A stretch of 64,000 nt of DNA from DASRDU01 sp046331565 (GCA_046331565.1 JAXLQP010000001.1:1488001-1552000), one strand, 5' to 3'; positions 1 to 10,280 are shown, counted from the stretch's first letter. Notes: a model not told the origin generated them from the sequence alone. Program-made: numbers and translations.

Positions 1-1
1 G

Positions 2-787
2 GCCCGCACCTTTTTTGGTGAACGCAGCGAACAGGACAACAACCTGCAATTCGTCCGCGACATGCTGACCAAACGCGCGCCTGACCGTGACGGCGTGCTG
101 TCGGTTTACAGCGCGGTCATCGAGGGCCGTGTGCCGGTGCCGGATGAAGAACAGTCGCTCGTCAAATCGCACCTGAAACTGTCGGGCGTCGTGCGGCGCG
201 AAAATTCAGAACTGAAATTGCGCAATGCCATTTACGGCCATGTCTTTGATCGCAAATGGATCAGCGAACATCAGCCGGTGAACTGGATGCGGCGGCTGGT
301 CAGAATCGGTTCGGCAATTCTGGGCATTCTGATGCTGCTTTCGATTCCGCTGGCGATCTATGCTTTCTATCAGGCCAGCCAGGCCAATCAGGCCCGCACC
401 AAAGCTGAAGAAGCACTCAAACAGGTCAGACTGGAACGCGAATACGCGCTTGAGCAGGAGCGCAAGGCCAAAGAAGCCCAGGACAGAGAACGGGCGCAGA
501 AAGAAGCCCTGGCCAGCGATCAGGCTGAGTTGCAGGCTCTGATCAATCAGTTGCAGCAACAGTCGGGTGACAGTTATGAGCCGCTCTCAAAAAAATTGCA
601 GCGTCTGCTCGATGCTCAGAAAAAACTTTCCGATCAGCAGCGAACTGCCGCCGCCCGCGCGCAGTCCGAATCTGACAAATTGCGCGCCACGCTGAACACA
701 GTGCAGGGTGAATTACAGCAGGCTAAAAATGAACTTACTGCGTGCCGTCGCAACCTCAATCCGAAAATGCAACTGAAGGGCAATTGA
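2..787 (+). CDS. C-terminal part of AAA-like (AAA_35 type) membrane protein with coiled coil, 5' truncated
   Basis: The reading frame is open from base 2, so the gene begins before the window. The first visible part, with an NAIYGHVFD-type ending, resembles the C-terminal end of AAA-like (AAA_35) domains, which often sit in signalling or effector proteins of acidobacteria and cyanobacteria. A single membrane segment follows (about bases 300-370), then a long Glu/Gln/Lys/Arg-rich coiled coil to the stop. The ATPase Walker motifs would lie upstream and cannot be checked. An internal ATG at 62 exists but the homologous sequence continues upstream of it, so it is not the start. I infer a membrane-anchored regulatory or scaffold protein; the precise role is unknown. 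Confidence 0.7.
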   Translation, partial: ARTFFGERSEQDNNLQFVRDMLTKRAPDRDGVLSVYSAVIEGRVPVPDEEQSLVKSHLKLSGVVRRENSELKLRNAIYGHVFDRKWISEHQPVNWMRRLVRIGSAILGILMLLSIPLAIYAFYQASQANQARTKAEEALKQVRLEREYALEQERKAKEAQDRERAQKEALASDQAELQALINQLQQQSGDSYEPLSKKLQRLLDAQKKLSDQQRTAAARAQSESDKLRATLNTVQGELQQAKNELTACRRNLNPKMQLKGN

Positions 788-919
788 AGACCAGGAAGTC
801 AGTCGGCCCCTGAGGCAGCGGCGCGAGCGCCAGCCTGCTTCAGGTCGGGCAAACTGCCGGTTTTACCCTTCCCGCATTCTGACGCTCGCGGCGCTGCCCC
901 GGTCGCCTGACCAGACTTC
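786..919. repeat. Large imperfect inverted repeat after the AAA-like gene
   Basis: Arms at about 786-834 and 874-919 are imperfect reverse complements; the best core is GGCAGCGNCGCGAGCGNCAG. It begins at the stop codon of the upstream gene and could act as a terminator or RNA-processing hairpin in both directions, because the oxidase gene converges from the other side. The rest of the 394-base gap (920-1181) holds nothing I can identify. Confidence 0.6.
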
Positions 920-1181
920 ACCCGCAGTAACGGCACCGATGAAGATCGCTTCACCGGCTGTTACCGGGCAACTGTCAGCAGCAGATTGTGAGGTCGTGAG
1001 AATGGCCGAAACGGAACCGCTCAAAGATCATTCGTTGTTTACTGGTCAGTCATCAAAGCAATGTTCATCGGCCTGGAACCGGGTGGGCAGCAACTGCATC
1101 CTGGCACAACTCACGGCCAGGTGTAAACTTTTCGTTTCGCGGAAGGACATTAGAAAATCAGGCCGGTTCAGATGGTTGGCT

Positions 1182-2633
1182 TCAGTCAAAAACGATGTTG
1201 TGGCCTTTTTTGTGTTCGCGGCACATCTTCTGCGCCGGGACGGCCTTGCCTGGATTGCAGAGTCCGGTCGGATTGAAAACATCCTTGACCGACAGCATCG
1301 CATCCAGCGAAGCCTGATCGAAAATCAGCGGCATATAGCTGATCTTGTCCACGCCGACGCCGTGTTCGCCTGAAATCGAACCACCGGCGGCCACGCACAG
1401 TTTCATAATCTCGCTGCCAGCCAGGTGCACACGTTCGACCTCATCGCGGTTGCGCCCGTCAAAATTGATGTTCGGATGCAGGTTGCCATCACCCGCGTGA
1501 AAGACCGTCGAAAGCCGCAGTTTGTATTTCGCGCCGATGGCGTAAATGCCCGCCAGCACTTCGGGCAGCTTTGTGCGCGGCACGACCGAATCCTGCACAA
1601 AGAGATCAGGACTGACGCGACCGAGCGCGCCGAATGCGCCCTTGCGTCCGGCCCATAATTTTTTGCGTTCGACCTCATCACGCGCTTCGCGCACCGACCG
1701 CGCGCCGTGTTCGCAGCAGATGTCAATGGCGCGCTGCACCTGCTGATTCATCCCGGCCTGCAATCCGTCAAGCTCGACAATCAGACAGGCCGCCGCATCG
1801 CGCGGATAACCGGCGGCATAAACCGAATCCTCGACCGCATTGATCGTCACGCGGTCAATCATTTCAAGCGCCGCAGGCAGAATCCCGGCGGCAATAATCG
1901 CCGACACCGCGCGACTGGCATCGTTGATGTCGAGAAAATCCGCGAGCAGCGTGACCACCAGTTGCGGCGTGCGCGTCAGCTTCACAGTAATTTTCGTTGC
2001 AATCCCAAAGGTGCCTTCGCTGCCGACAAACAGCCCCAGCAGGTCATAACCAATCGTGTCAGCTCCGTGCCCGCCCAGGCTGACGATTTCACCATCGGGC
2101 AGCACGACTTCCAGACCCAGAATGTGATTGGTCGTCATCCCGTATTTCAGACAGTGCGGCCCGCCGGAATTTTCAGCGACGTTGCCGCCCAGCGTGCACG
2201 AAGTCTGCGACGAAGGATCAGGCGCATAATGATAACCATTGGCCGCAATCGCCTGCGAAAGGCGAACATTAATCAAGCCCGGCTGCACGATGGCCCGCTG
2301 ATTGGCGTAATCAATTTCGAGGATGCGATTCATCCGCGCCATTTCGATGATGACGGCTCGTTCGCCCTTTTCGCAGCCAATCGCCAGCGCGCCCGAACTC
2401 AGCCCCGTGCCCGCGCCACGCGGCCCGAAAGCGATATTGTTTTTTGACAGCAGCCGCACCGTGCGCGAAACCTGTTCAGTCGTCGTCGGAAAGACAACCG
2501 CCAGCGGGCGCACTTTATGCGTCGTGATGGCGTCGCATTCGTAAACCATCAGTTCGGCCTCATCAGTCAGCACTGCGTCTTTGCCGAGAATCGAATGAAG
2601 TTCGGTAATAACTGCCTTGTCGAGTGTCTGCAT
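1182..2633 (-). CDS. FAD-linked oxidase, glycolate oxidase subunit GlcD-like
   Basis: A 483-residue flavoprotein of the FAD_binding_4 / FAD-oxidase_C family (GlcD, D-lactate dehydrogenase type), which oxidises 2-hydroxy acids such as glycolate or D-lactate. The FAD-binding region shows PRGAGTGLSSGAL and GGNVAENSGGPHCLKYGM. The C-terminal half has the family's HAGDGNLHPN and SGEHGVG motifs, typical of the substrate/FAD side. I chose the ATG at 2633; a TTG seven codons upstream is also in frame and neither has a clear Shine-Dalgarno. No glcE or glcF lies next to it, so the substrate and electron acceptor are uncertain. It is divergent from moaA. Confidence 0.88.
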   Translation of the reverse strand: MQTLDKAVITELHSILGKDAVLTDEAELMVYECDAITTHKVRPLAVVFPTTTEQVSRTVRLLSKNNIAFGPRGAGTGLSSGALAIGCEKGERAVIIEMARMNRILEIDYANQRAIVQPGLINVRLSQAIAANGYHYAPDPSSQTSCTLGGNVAENSGGPHCLKYGMTTNHILGLEVVLPDGEIVSLGGHGADTIGYDLLGLFVGSEGTFGIATKITVKLTRTPQLVVTLLADFLDINDASRAVSAIIAAGILPAALEMIDRVTINAVEDSVYAAGYPRDAAACLIVELDGLQAGMNQQVQRAIDICCEHGARSVREARDEVERKKLWAGRKGAFGALGRVSPDLFVQDSVVPRTKLPEVLAGIYAIGAKYKLRLSTVFHAGDGNLHPNINFDGRNRDEVERVHLAGSEIMKLCVAAGGSISGEHGVGVDKISYMPLIFDQASLDAMLSVKDVFNPTGLCNPGKAVPAQKMCREHKKGHNIVFD

Positions 2634-2706
2634 AAAGAATCGGGAGCGGGTCAATTAATGCGAGCGCAAATCCGGTAAAAGTTTTCTGCGTGATTCGCCT
2701 TCCGGT

Positions 2707-2735
2707 CTGACATTGCGTGCCAGGATTGCTAGAAT
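2707..2735 (+). promoter_or_regulatory. Sigma70-type promoter for moaA
   Basis: CTGACA (2707-2712), a 17-base spacer and TAGAAT (2730-2735) fit a vegetative promoter well. Transcription would start near 2742 and give a leader of about 37 nt before moaA. Confidence 0.6.
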
Positions 2736-2778
2736 AGTCGTTCGCAAATTCTGAAACAAGCATGGCACATTCAGGCTT

Positions 2779-3789
2779 ATGAATTCCGAAACAATGCCCC
2801 TTCAACTCCGCGACAGCTATGGCCGCGTCATTCGTGACCTGCGGATTTCAGTGACCGACCGGTGCAACTTTCGCTGCTTTTACTGCATGCCGAAGGAAGC
2901 GATGGAATGGTCGCCGAAGGCTGAGATTCTGACTTACGAAGAGATTCTGAGGCTCGCTGAAGTTTTCGTATCGCTGGGCGCGAGCAGGTTGCGCGTCACG
3001 GGCGGCGAACCAATGGTGCGGCGCGACCTTGAAAACCTGATTGAGCGGCTGGCGCAGTTGCCGCAGCTTGCCGATCTGGCGATGACGACCAATGCACACT
3101 TCCTGCGCGGGCGCGCGGCGGCGCTCAAACGCGCCGGATTGCAACGCATCACGATCAGCCTGGATTCGCTGCAACCGGAACGGTTCGCGCTGCTCACGGG
3201 CCGCAACGGTCTGAAGCAGGTGCTGGAAGGCATAGACGCCGCGATTGAAGCGGGACTCAGCCCGGTCAAAATCAACAGCGTCGTAATTCGCGGCATCAAC
3301 GATGACCAGGCGCTTGATTTTGCAGCCTTCGCGCGCGAACGCGGCGTCCACGTCCGGTTCATCGAATTTATGCCGCTCGATAACGGCAAGGTCTGGCGGC
3401 GCGAAATGGTTGTGCCCGGCGAAGAACTCAGACAGCGAATCAACGCCGTCTTTCCGCTCGAACGTGTGCCTGCGGCAAGTCCGAGCGAAACTGCAAGAAG
3501 ATGGCGTTTTGCCGACGGCGCGCCGGGCGAGGTTGGTTTCATCAACCCGGTCACGCAACCTTTCTGCGGCCATTGCAGCCGCATCCGGCTGACCGCTGAC
3601 GGAATGATTCGCACCTGTCTTTTCTCAACCGTCGAACACAATATCAAGCGCCTGCTGCGCACAGGCGCAACCCGCGAGGAACTGACTGATTTCATCGTCA
3701 CGACAGTTAATAAAAAAGAAGATCGTCACCACATCAACGATCCCGAATTTGTGCAGCCGCTCAGGACGATGTCGTGTATTGGAGGGTAG
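2779..3789 (+). CDS. moaA: GTP 3',8-cyclase MoaA (molybdenum cofactor biosynthesis)
   Basis: A 336-residue radical SAM enzyme that converts GTP to 3',8-cyclo-GTP, the first step of molybdopterin synthesis. The N-terminal 4Fe-4S motif CNFRCFYC (CX3CX2C) binds SAM; the C-terminal cluster motif is CGHC followed 13 residues later by C. TGGEP and the terminal double glycine, needed for the active site, are both present. Length fits the family. The ATG at 2779 overlaps the stop of a six-codon upstream reading frame (2762-2782) in an ATGA arrangement; a second in-frame ATG lies at 2794. mobA, a later gene of the same pathway, lies alone at 59.3 kb, so the pathway genes are dispersed. Confidence 0.95.
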   Translation: MNSETMPLQLRDSYGRVIRDLRISVTDRCNFRCFYCMPKEAMEWSPKAEILTYEEILRLAEVFVSLGASRLRVTGGEPMVRRDLENLIERLAQLPQLADLAMTTNAHFLRGRAAALKRAGLQRITISLDSLQPERFALLTGRNGLKQVLEGIDAAIEAGLSPVKINSVVIRGINDDQALDFAAFARERGVHVRFIEFMPLDNGKVWRREMVVPGEELRQRINAVFPLERVPAASPSETARRWRFADGAPGEVGFINPVTQPFCGHCSRIRLTADGMIRTCLFSTVEHNIKRLLRTGATREELTDFIVTTVNKKEDRHHINDPEFVQPLRTMSCIGG

Positions 3790-3797
3790 GTTCTTTA

Positions 3798-3905
3798 ATG
3801 AACACTTTTCGTCCCTGTCCGATACCAAAAGGTGATTTTGAAGTTTGCGATACTCCTGAATTCGGTATTGCTTATTACAAGTTACATGAATTGCGAAAAG
3901 CCTGA
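3798..3905 (+). CDS. Possible small ORF, 35 residues, no family recognised
   Basis: A 35-codon frame runs from ATG 3798 to TGA 3903-3905, eight bases after the moaA stop. A GGAGGG sequence overlapping the moaA stop could serve as ribosome-binding site, though the spacing is long. It is clearly richer in A/T than its neighbours and encodes FEVCDTPEFGIAYY in its middle. I do not recognise it. It could be a translated small protein, a remnant of a transferred gene, or chance; the probable thiC promoter overlaps its 3' end. Confidence 0.25.
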   Translation: MNTFRPCPIPKGDFEVCDTPEFGIAYYKLHELRKA

Positions 3906-3919
3906 ATCAAAACTTTATT
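3891..3919 (+). promoter_or_regulatory. Probable promoter of the thiC transcript
   Basis: TTGCGA (3891-3896), 17 bases, then TTTATT (3914-3919). The predicted start near 3926 falls about 20 nt before the riboswitch, as expected, but the -10 is a weak match. Confidence 0.35.
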
Positions 3920-3944
3920 GAACCACGACAACCCATAACCACAA

Positions 3945-4118
3945 TCTTTTCAGGGGAGCCGCGCGCGCGGCTGAGAGTCCTGGAATTGCAGATTTCAAAT
4001 TGCAGATTGCAGATTGCAGATTGAATCGGAAAATCAAATCTGCAATCTTCATTCTGCAATCTGCAATCAGGAGACCCTGTGAACCTGATGCGGGTAATGC
4101 CGCCGGAGGGAGAAAGGA
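3945..4118 (+). promoter_or_regulatory. TPP (THI-element) riboswitch upstream of thiC
   Basis: The conserved TPP aptamer is present: CAGGGGAGCC, CTGAGAG after a GC-rich P3, then GACCCTGTGAACCTGATGC, GGTAAT and GGAGGGA. P2 pairs CAGGG (3951-3955) with CCCTG (4075-4079). P1 can form between TCTTTTC (3945-3951) and GAAAGGA (4112-4118). The 3' strand of P1 includes the AAAGGA Shine-Dalgarno that ends six bases before the thiC ATG, so thiamine pyrophosphate binding should block translation directly. A 95-base hairpin (3978-4072) is inserted after the CTGAGAG segment. No separate terminator hairpin is seen. Confidence 0.95.
3978..4072. repeat. TTGCAGA microrepeat hairpin inserted in the riboswitch
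   Basis: Closed by TCCTG/CAGGA, the segment contains several copies of ATTGCAGATT on one arm and AATCTGCAAT on the other. It sits where TPP aptamers tolerate an optional extra stem, so it should lengthen the structure without breaking the ligand-binding core. Confidence 0.75.
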
Positions 4119-4124
4119 AAAATC

Positions 4125-6047
<1,923 letters not shown>

Positions 6048-6061
6048 GAGGAAAGCTGGCG

Positions 6062-6337
6062 ATGGAACACACCATAACAGTCACACTGCCGGATGAAATC
6101 TATCAGCCGCTGGTCGAAGCCGCGCTCAAACACGGACAGACCCCTGAAGAGTTTGCGGCTGAGCGACTGGCCGAATCAGTTCCGCTCCCGCAGTTGAATG
6201 GCGGGCAGGTCGGGAAAGGCGACATCACTCGCTTCTTTGGAATGTGGGACAGCGGTGATCTGAATTCAGCCGATAACGAGCGCATTGACGCTGATCTGGC
6301 CCGCGAATATGGCAATGTACTCAATGAGGATCAATAG
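6062..6337 (+). CDS. Putative type II antitoxin (ribbon-helix-helix-like)
   Basis: A 91-residue protein starting with the alternating TITVTLPDEIYQPLVEAA pattern, a beta strand followed by helices as in ribbon-helix-helix antitoxins, with an acidic tail that would wrap the toxin. The ATG at 6062 is preceded by GAGGAAAG at good spacing; an in-frame GTG at 6044 overlapping the thiC stop is less likely. The gene ends two bases before the PIN toxin, the usual antitoxin-toxin order. Its position 14 bases after thiC suggests read-through from the riboswitch-controlled transcript. Confidence 0.7.
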   Translation: MEHTITVTLPDEIYQPLVEAALKHGQTPEEFAAERLAESVPLPQLNGGQVGKGDITRFFGMWDSGDLNSADNERIDADLAREYGNVLNEDQ

Positions 6338-6339
6338 CC

Positions 6340-6735
6340 ATGTTCCTGGACACCTCAGGGTTGATGTGCCTGCTCGACCACCGGGACCATCGCCACGTTA
6401 AGGCGCTGGAATTTTATCGGCCTGCTCGCATCCGAATAATCAGCAGTTACGTTCTGGCTGAATACGTTGCGCTGGCCCAGGTGCGCGGGATGCCACGTCG
6501 GCAGACGCTGGAGTTCAGCGCTGAAATTCTGGAAGACAAAACAGTCGAAATTGTCTGGGTCACGGAATCCCTGCACTTGCGTGCATTGCAGTTGCTCCGG
6601 GCTCGTCAGGATAAAACGTATTCCCTGTGCGACGCTGTTAGTTTTGTCCTGATGCGTGATTACGGCATTCACGAAGCATTGACCACCGACAGGCATTTCG
6701 AGCAGGAAGGCTTTACACGACTACTTGAGGGATAA
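6340..6735 (+). CDS. PIN-domain toxin, VapC-like ribonuclease
   Basis: A 131-residue PIN domain. The acidic metal-binding residues typical of VapC RNases are visible: D4 (MFLDTSG), E41 (LAEY), D98 (LCDAVSF) and D117 (TTDRHF). Such toxins cleave tRNA or other RNAs when freed from their antitoxin. The upstream partner (6062-6337) is coupled with a two-base gap. All four key residues are retained, so it looks active. The target cannot be predicted. Confidence 0.85.
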   Translation: MFLDTSGLMCLLDHRDHRHVKALEFYRPARIRIISSYVLAEYVALAQVRGMPRRQTLEFSAEILEDKTVEIVWVTESLHLRALQLLRARQDKTYSLCDAVSFVLMRDYGIHEALTTDRHFEQEGFTRLLEG

Positions 6736-6798
6736 CGCATCAGCCTTTCAGAACCTGATAATCACTTAACCACTGTACTGACCCGATAAAGGAGAGCC

Positions 6799-7161
6799 AT
6801 GAAACATCACAAGCTGCACCAGATTCCCGAAGAACATGTGACCCCGCTGTTTTCGCGCCGCTTTTTTACCGGCGCGAATATCACGATAGCTTTTCTGACG
6901 CTGAAGGAAGGCTGCGTTGTGCCTGAACACCAGCACGACAGCGAACAGTTCAGTTACATTATTACCGGCGCGCTGCGCTTCAACATCGGCGGCGAAGAGG
7001 TCATCGTGCGTGGCGGCGAAATGGTCGAAATCCCATCCAATGTGCCGCATTCAGCCGTCGCCATTGAAACCGTCACCGGCATTGATGTCTTCAGCCCGAT
7101 CCGCAGGGACTGGCGCGATGGCACCGATGATTATCTGAAGCGCGGCAATCCGGGCGACTAA
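6799..7161 (+). CDS. Small cupin-domain protein
   Basis: A 120-residue single-domain cupin. Motif 1 shows PEHQHDSEQ with H44, H46 and E49/Q50, and motif 2 ends with the metal ligand H84 (SNVPHSAV), so a metal-binding beta barrel is expected. Function cannot be told from sequence: such proteins range from isomerases and dioxygenases to sugar or ligand sensors. It follows the toxin gene by 63 bases with its own AAAGGAG site and may be the last gene of the thiC transcript, since a hairpin follows. Confidence 0.85.
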   Translation: MKHHKLHQIPEEHVTPLFSRRFFTGANITIAFLTLKEGCVVPEHQHDSEQFSYIITGALRFNIGGEEVIVRGGEMVEIPSNVPHSAVAIETVTGIDVFSPIRRDWRDGTDDYLKRGNPGD

Positions 7162-7178
7162 CCTCGAATCCGTTCAGC

Positions 7179-7217
7179 AACGGGCCTGAACCCTGCCTGA
7201 ATCCTTCAGGCCCGTTT
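7179..7217 (+). terminator. Hairpin after the cupin gene
   Basis: AACGGGCCTGAA (7179-7190) pairs with TTCAGGCCCGTTT (7205-7217), giving a stable stem that ends in a short T run. It would close the thiC-TA-cupin transcript. Confidence 0.6.
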
Positions 7218-7251
7218 AGTCAGCACTGCTGATTCAGCCGTTTTTTCATCT

Positions 7252-7279
7252 TTGCCGTAAAACTGCGGTGTGGTACATT
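7252..7279 (+). promoter_or_regulatory. Possible promoter of the Ser/Thr kinase gene
   Basis: TTGCCG (7252-7257), 16 bases, TACATT (7274-7279), just downstream of the preceding terminator. It would leave a leader of about 140 nt. Confidence 0.35.
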
Positions 7280-7423
7280 CCGCCCGCCGGATCAGCCCTG
7301 GTCTGAAGCACCAGAACCCCGCTCAGCGCAGTCCCGCGCTGAAAACTCACTCAGGTACGATTCGTAATCACATCGCCTGCCATCGGCCCCGCCAGGCTGG
7401 TCTGTTCGGAATCCGCTTTGGCT

Positions 7424-9238
7424 ATGATCGGAAAAACCATCGGCAATTACGTCATCACCAGCGAACTGGCTGAAGGCGGCATGGGTGCGGTCTATCGCGG
7501 CAAACATCGCACGCTGCCGCGCGAAGTCGTGATCAAATCCATTCTGCTGTCAGGCTTTTCTTCGGGCACGCACGAACTGCTCAAGGCGCGGTTTCTGCGC
7601 GAGGCCTGCATTCAGTCACAGCTTGATCATCCGAATATCGTCCGCATCTACGAATTTTTTGCGGCGCAGGACAACTACTATCTGGTGATGGAATACGTGG
7701 CCGGAATGAGCCTCGCAGACCTGCTGAAACGACAGGGCCGCCTGTCACCGCCGCAGGCGATTCAGCTTTTCAAACAGGCGCTGGCCGGGATGGATTACGC
7801 GCACAAATTCACTTACCTGGATGAAGCAAACGCGACGCACACCGGCATCGTGCATCGTGACATCAAGCCGGGCAACATGCTGCTTGACGGGCAGGCGCGG
7901 CTCAGAATCACTGATTTCGGCATCGTCAAAGTTGGCAGCGAAAGCGGGCTGACGCAGTCGGGTTTCAATCCCGGCACGGTGGCTTATATGTCGCCGGAAC
8001 AGTTGCGCGGTCTGGCGCTCGATGCGCGCTCGGACATTTACAGTCTGGGCGTGACGTTTTATGAAATGCTGGCCGGACAACTGCCTTTCCCGTCCTCAAC
8101 GCCTGGTTCCGATTACGAAACCCGCAAGGGGCATATCGAACTGCAACCGCCTGCGCTGCCTGAATTGCACGCCGATATTCCGGCTGAGCTGAATGAACTC
8201 GTTCAGCGTTCGCTGCACAAGGATCCGGGCGGGCGTTACCAGACCGTCGCTGAATTTATGGAAGCGATTCTGGATTACGAACAGCGCACACTGACCGGAG
8301 AAAGGATGGCTGGCAACAGCCTGGACACAGTTCGCCAGACGGTTCTTGCGGCAACCAGACAGATGCGGCCCGCCGCGCTGACTTCAGATTCCACGCTTCC
8401 GCGCGCGGCTCAGGCACACGCCGTTCAGGAGCGGATCAGATTCAATGTCCCGCTCGAACCAGTATCCTTTCGCCGCACGACGAATGAATCAGGAAATAAC
8501 CGGGGCAAATTGATTGCAGGCGCGGCGCTCGGACTGCTGCTGATCGGCGCAGCCGTACCGTTTTTCCGCTCGCATAACGGTCAGGATTCGAAAGTTGAAA
8601 ATAATCCGGCGCCAGTCGTGCAGCCGTCTGTCAATGTCACTTCGACAAACGGGCCGACAACGCCTGTCATCACGACAACTCAGCCAACTGCTCCGGCAAT
8701 GACAGCGCAGGATGCAGCGACACCAGAACCGTCACCTTCGCCTGTGCCTGAGAGCGCGGCAACCGCAACCTCAACGGCAGGCGCAACCGAACTGGCACAA
8801 GCCCGCGAACACGAAAGCGAGGAACGTTACCGCGAAGCGATTGCCGCTTACGAAAATTATCTGCGCGTCAATCCGGGCGGCGCGCAGGCGGGGATGGTGA
8901 CTGAAAATCTGAAGCAGCTTCGGCAGTTTCTGGGCGTCCTGACGCTGGCCGATCAGGAACTGCGGCAGCAGGATTACGAATCGGCCGAACGCAATTTCAA
9001 ACAGGCCATCACGCTCAGGCCCGATTCGAGGCGCGCCAAATCCGGTTATGAAGAAGCCCGCACACAGCTTGAACTGGCGCGTCGTTATGGCCCGACGCCA
9101 ACACCCGCCAGCGGCAATCAGCAATCACCGCCACCAAACGTTCAGCCGCCACCGCCAGGTCAGATGCCGCCTCCGGGCGGGCCAATGCCTCCGCCACCAG
9201 GGCGGGGGCCAGGCCCGATGATGCCACGCCGCCCCTGA
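7424..9238 (+). CDS. Membrane-anchored serine/threonine protein kinase with TPR-like tail
   Basis: A Hanks-type kinase of 604 residues. The kinase domain (about 8-275) has the glycine loop AEGGMGAV, the VIKSI lysine, HRDIKPGN with catalytic D146, DFGIVK and APE-like MSPEQ. A Ser/Thr/Pro linker leads to one membrane helix near 364-382 (LIAGAALGLLLIGAAVPFF), then a Thr/Pro-rich stretch, TPR-like helices and a proline/glycine-rich end. This is the PknB-like layout common in acidobacteria, with the tail outside the membrane as a possible sensor or docking part. ATG 7424 was preferred over TTG 7418. The substrates are unknown. Confidence 0.92.
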   Translation: MIGKTIGNYVITSELAEGGMGAVYRGKHRTLPREVVIKSILLSGFSSGTHELLKARFLREACIQSQLDHPNIVRIYEFFAAQDNYYLVMEYVAGMSLADLLKRQGRLSPPQAIQLFKQALAGMDYAHKFTYLDEANATHTGIVHRDIKPGNMLLDGQARLRITDFGIVKVGSESGLTQSGFNPGTVAYMSPEQLRGLALDARSDIYSLGVTFYEMLAGQLPFPSSTPGSDYETRKGHIELQPPALPELHADIPAELNELVQRSLHKDPGGRYQTVAEFMEAILDYEQRTLTGERMAGNSLDTVRQTVLAATRQMRPAALTSDSTLPRAAQAHAVQERIRFNVPLEPVSFRRTTNESGNNRGKLIAGAALGLLLIGAAVPFFRSHNGQDSKVENNPAPVVQPSVNVTSTNGPTTPVITTTQPTAPAMTAQDAATPEPSPSPVPESAATATSTAGATELAQAREHESEERYREAIAAYENYLRVNPGGAQAGMVTENLKQLRQFLGVLTLADQELRQQDYESAERNFKQAITLRPDSRRAKSGYEEARTQLELARRYGPTPTPASGNQQSPPPNVQPPPPGQMPPPGGPMPPPPGRGPGPMMPRRP

Positions 9239-9270
9239 ACGAAATCAGCATTCCGGCAACAAACAGGGCG

Positions 9271-9365
9271 CAAACAAGGAGCGCAGGCGGGGCGGCCTGC
9301 CCTGTTCCGATCAATGCACTTTTCGCGGAATTCAGGCAGGCCGCGCCGCCCGCGCTCCCTGTTTG
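9271..9365. repeat. Long inverted repeat after the kinase gene
   Basis: Arms 9271-9304 and 9333-9365 are imperfect complements about 33 bases long, with a CAAACAAGGAGCGC-type outer end. It lies in the 320-base gap between the kinase and the ABC transporter genes and may end the kinase transcript. Nothing else recognisable is in the gap. Confidence 0.65.
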
Positions 9366-9558
9366 CCAGGTCACATTCTCGTGACAAGCACGCAGGCGTG
9401 TGAAAGAATTCGTCGGATTTCAGCAGGCCTGGCAGAATCGCACGGCAACTCATCGTGTGACTTTACCTTCAGACACAAGGCGGGGAGAGTTTGTCATCAA
9501 TGGTGCGTTTTCTTCGTGATACATTGTGAAATGTTTCCTGAGATTCTGAGGACGACTT

Positions 9559-10266
9559 ATGATTCAAATCCGAAATGTTTCGCGCGATTACGGCGACGGC
9601 AAAATCGTGCATGCCCTCAACCACGTCAGCCTGCACATTGAACGCGGCGAGCGAGTCGCGGTGATGGGGCCGTCAGGCTCAGGCAAATCAACGCTGCTCA
9701 ATCTGATCTGCGGCCTCGATGAACCGACTGCGGGCACAATCAGCATTGACGGGGTTGAAATCGCCGCGCTCAACGATGATGCGCGAACGCGGTTGCGGCG
9801 CGAAAAGATCGGGATGATTTTTCAGACTTTCAATCTGCTGGCGACGCTCACGGCCACTGAAAACGTCGCGCTGCCGCTGCGCCTCAATGGCGCGGCCAAA
9901 GCCGCAGCCGAACAGCGCGCCACTGCCATGCTGAGTCGCGTCGGCCTCGGCAGTCGCGCTTCGCACAAGCCCGATCAGATGTCTGGCGGCGAACGTCAGC
10001 GCATCGCCATTGCCCGCGCTTTGATTTTCGAGCCGCCGCTGCTGCTCGCTGACGAACCGACCGGCAATCTCGATTCACACACAGGCGAAGAGATTCTTTC
10101 GCTGCTTGACGATCTGCACCGCGAATTCAACACGACCATTCTGATGGTCACGCACAACGAAGAGGCCGCCGCGCACTGCACCCGCATCATCAGGCTGCGC
10201 GACGGCAGCGTCGTCAAAGATGAAAGCAGGCATCAGGAATCAAAGCAGGCATTCAGTCACGAATGA
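9559..10266 (+). CDS. ABC exporter ATPase, LolD/MacB type
   Basis: A 235-residue ATPase with Walker A GPSGSGKST (37-45), Q-loop FQTFNL, signature MSGGERQRIAIARAL and Walker B LLLADEPTGNLD. These features place it in the LolD/MacB/FtsE subfamily that partners FtsX-type permeases. GAGGA stands six bases before the ATG. Together with the permease at 10380, the LolA-like carrier at 13882 and the outer-membrane protein at 14869 it appears to form an export pathway from inner to outer membrane. Confidence 0.93.
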   Translation: MIQIRNVSRDYGDGKIVHALNHVSLHIERGERVAVMGPSGSGKSTLLNLICGLDEPTAGTISIDGVEIAALNDDARTRLRREKIGMIFQTFNLLATLTATENVALPLRLNGAAKAAAEQRATAMLSRVGLGSRASHKPDQMSGGERQRIAIARALIFEPPLLLADEPTGNLDSHTGEEILSLLDDLHREFNTTILMVTHNEEAAAHCTRIIRLRDGSVVKDESRHQESKQAFSHE

Positions 10267-10280
10267 ACACACAAACAGAA

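Noticed and set aside
1707..2447. 246-codon plus-strand frame opposite the GlcD-like gene
   Set aside because: Antisense to conserved FAD-oxidase motifs; Arg/His-rich shadow frame.
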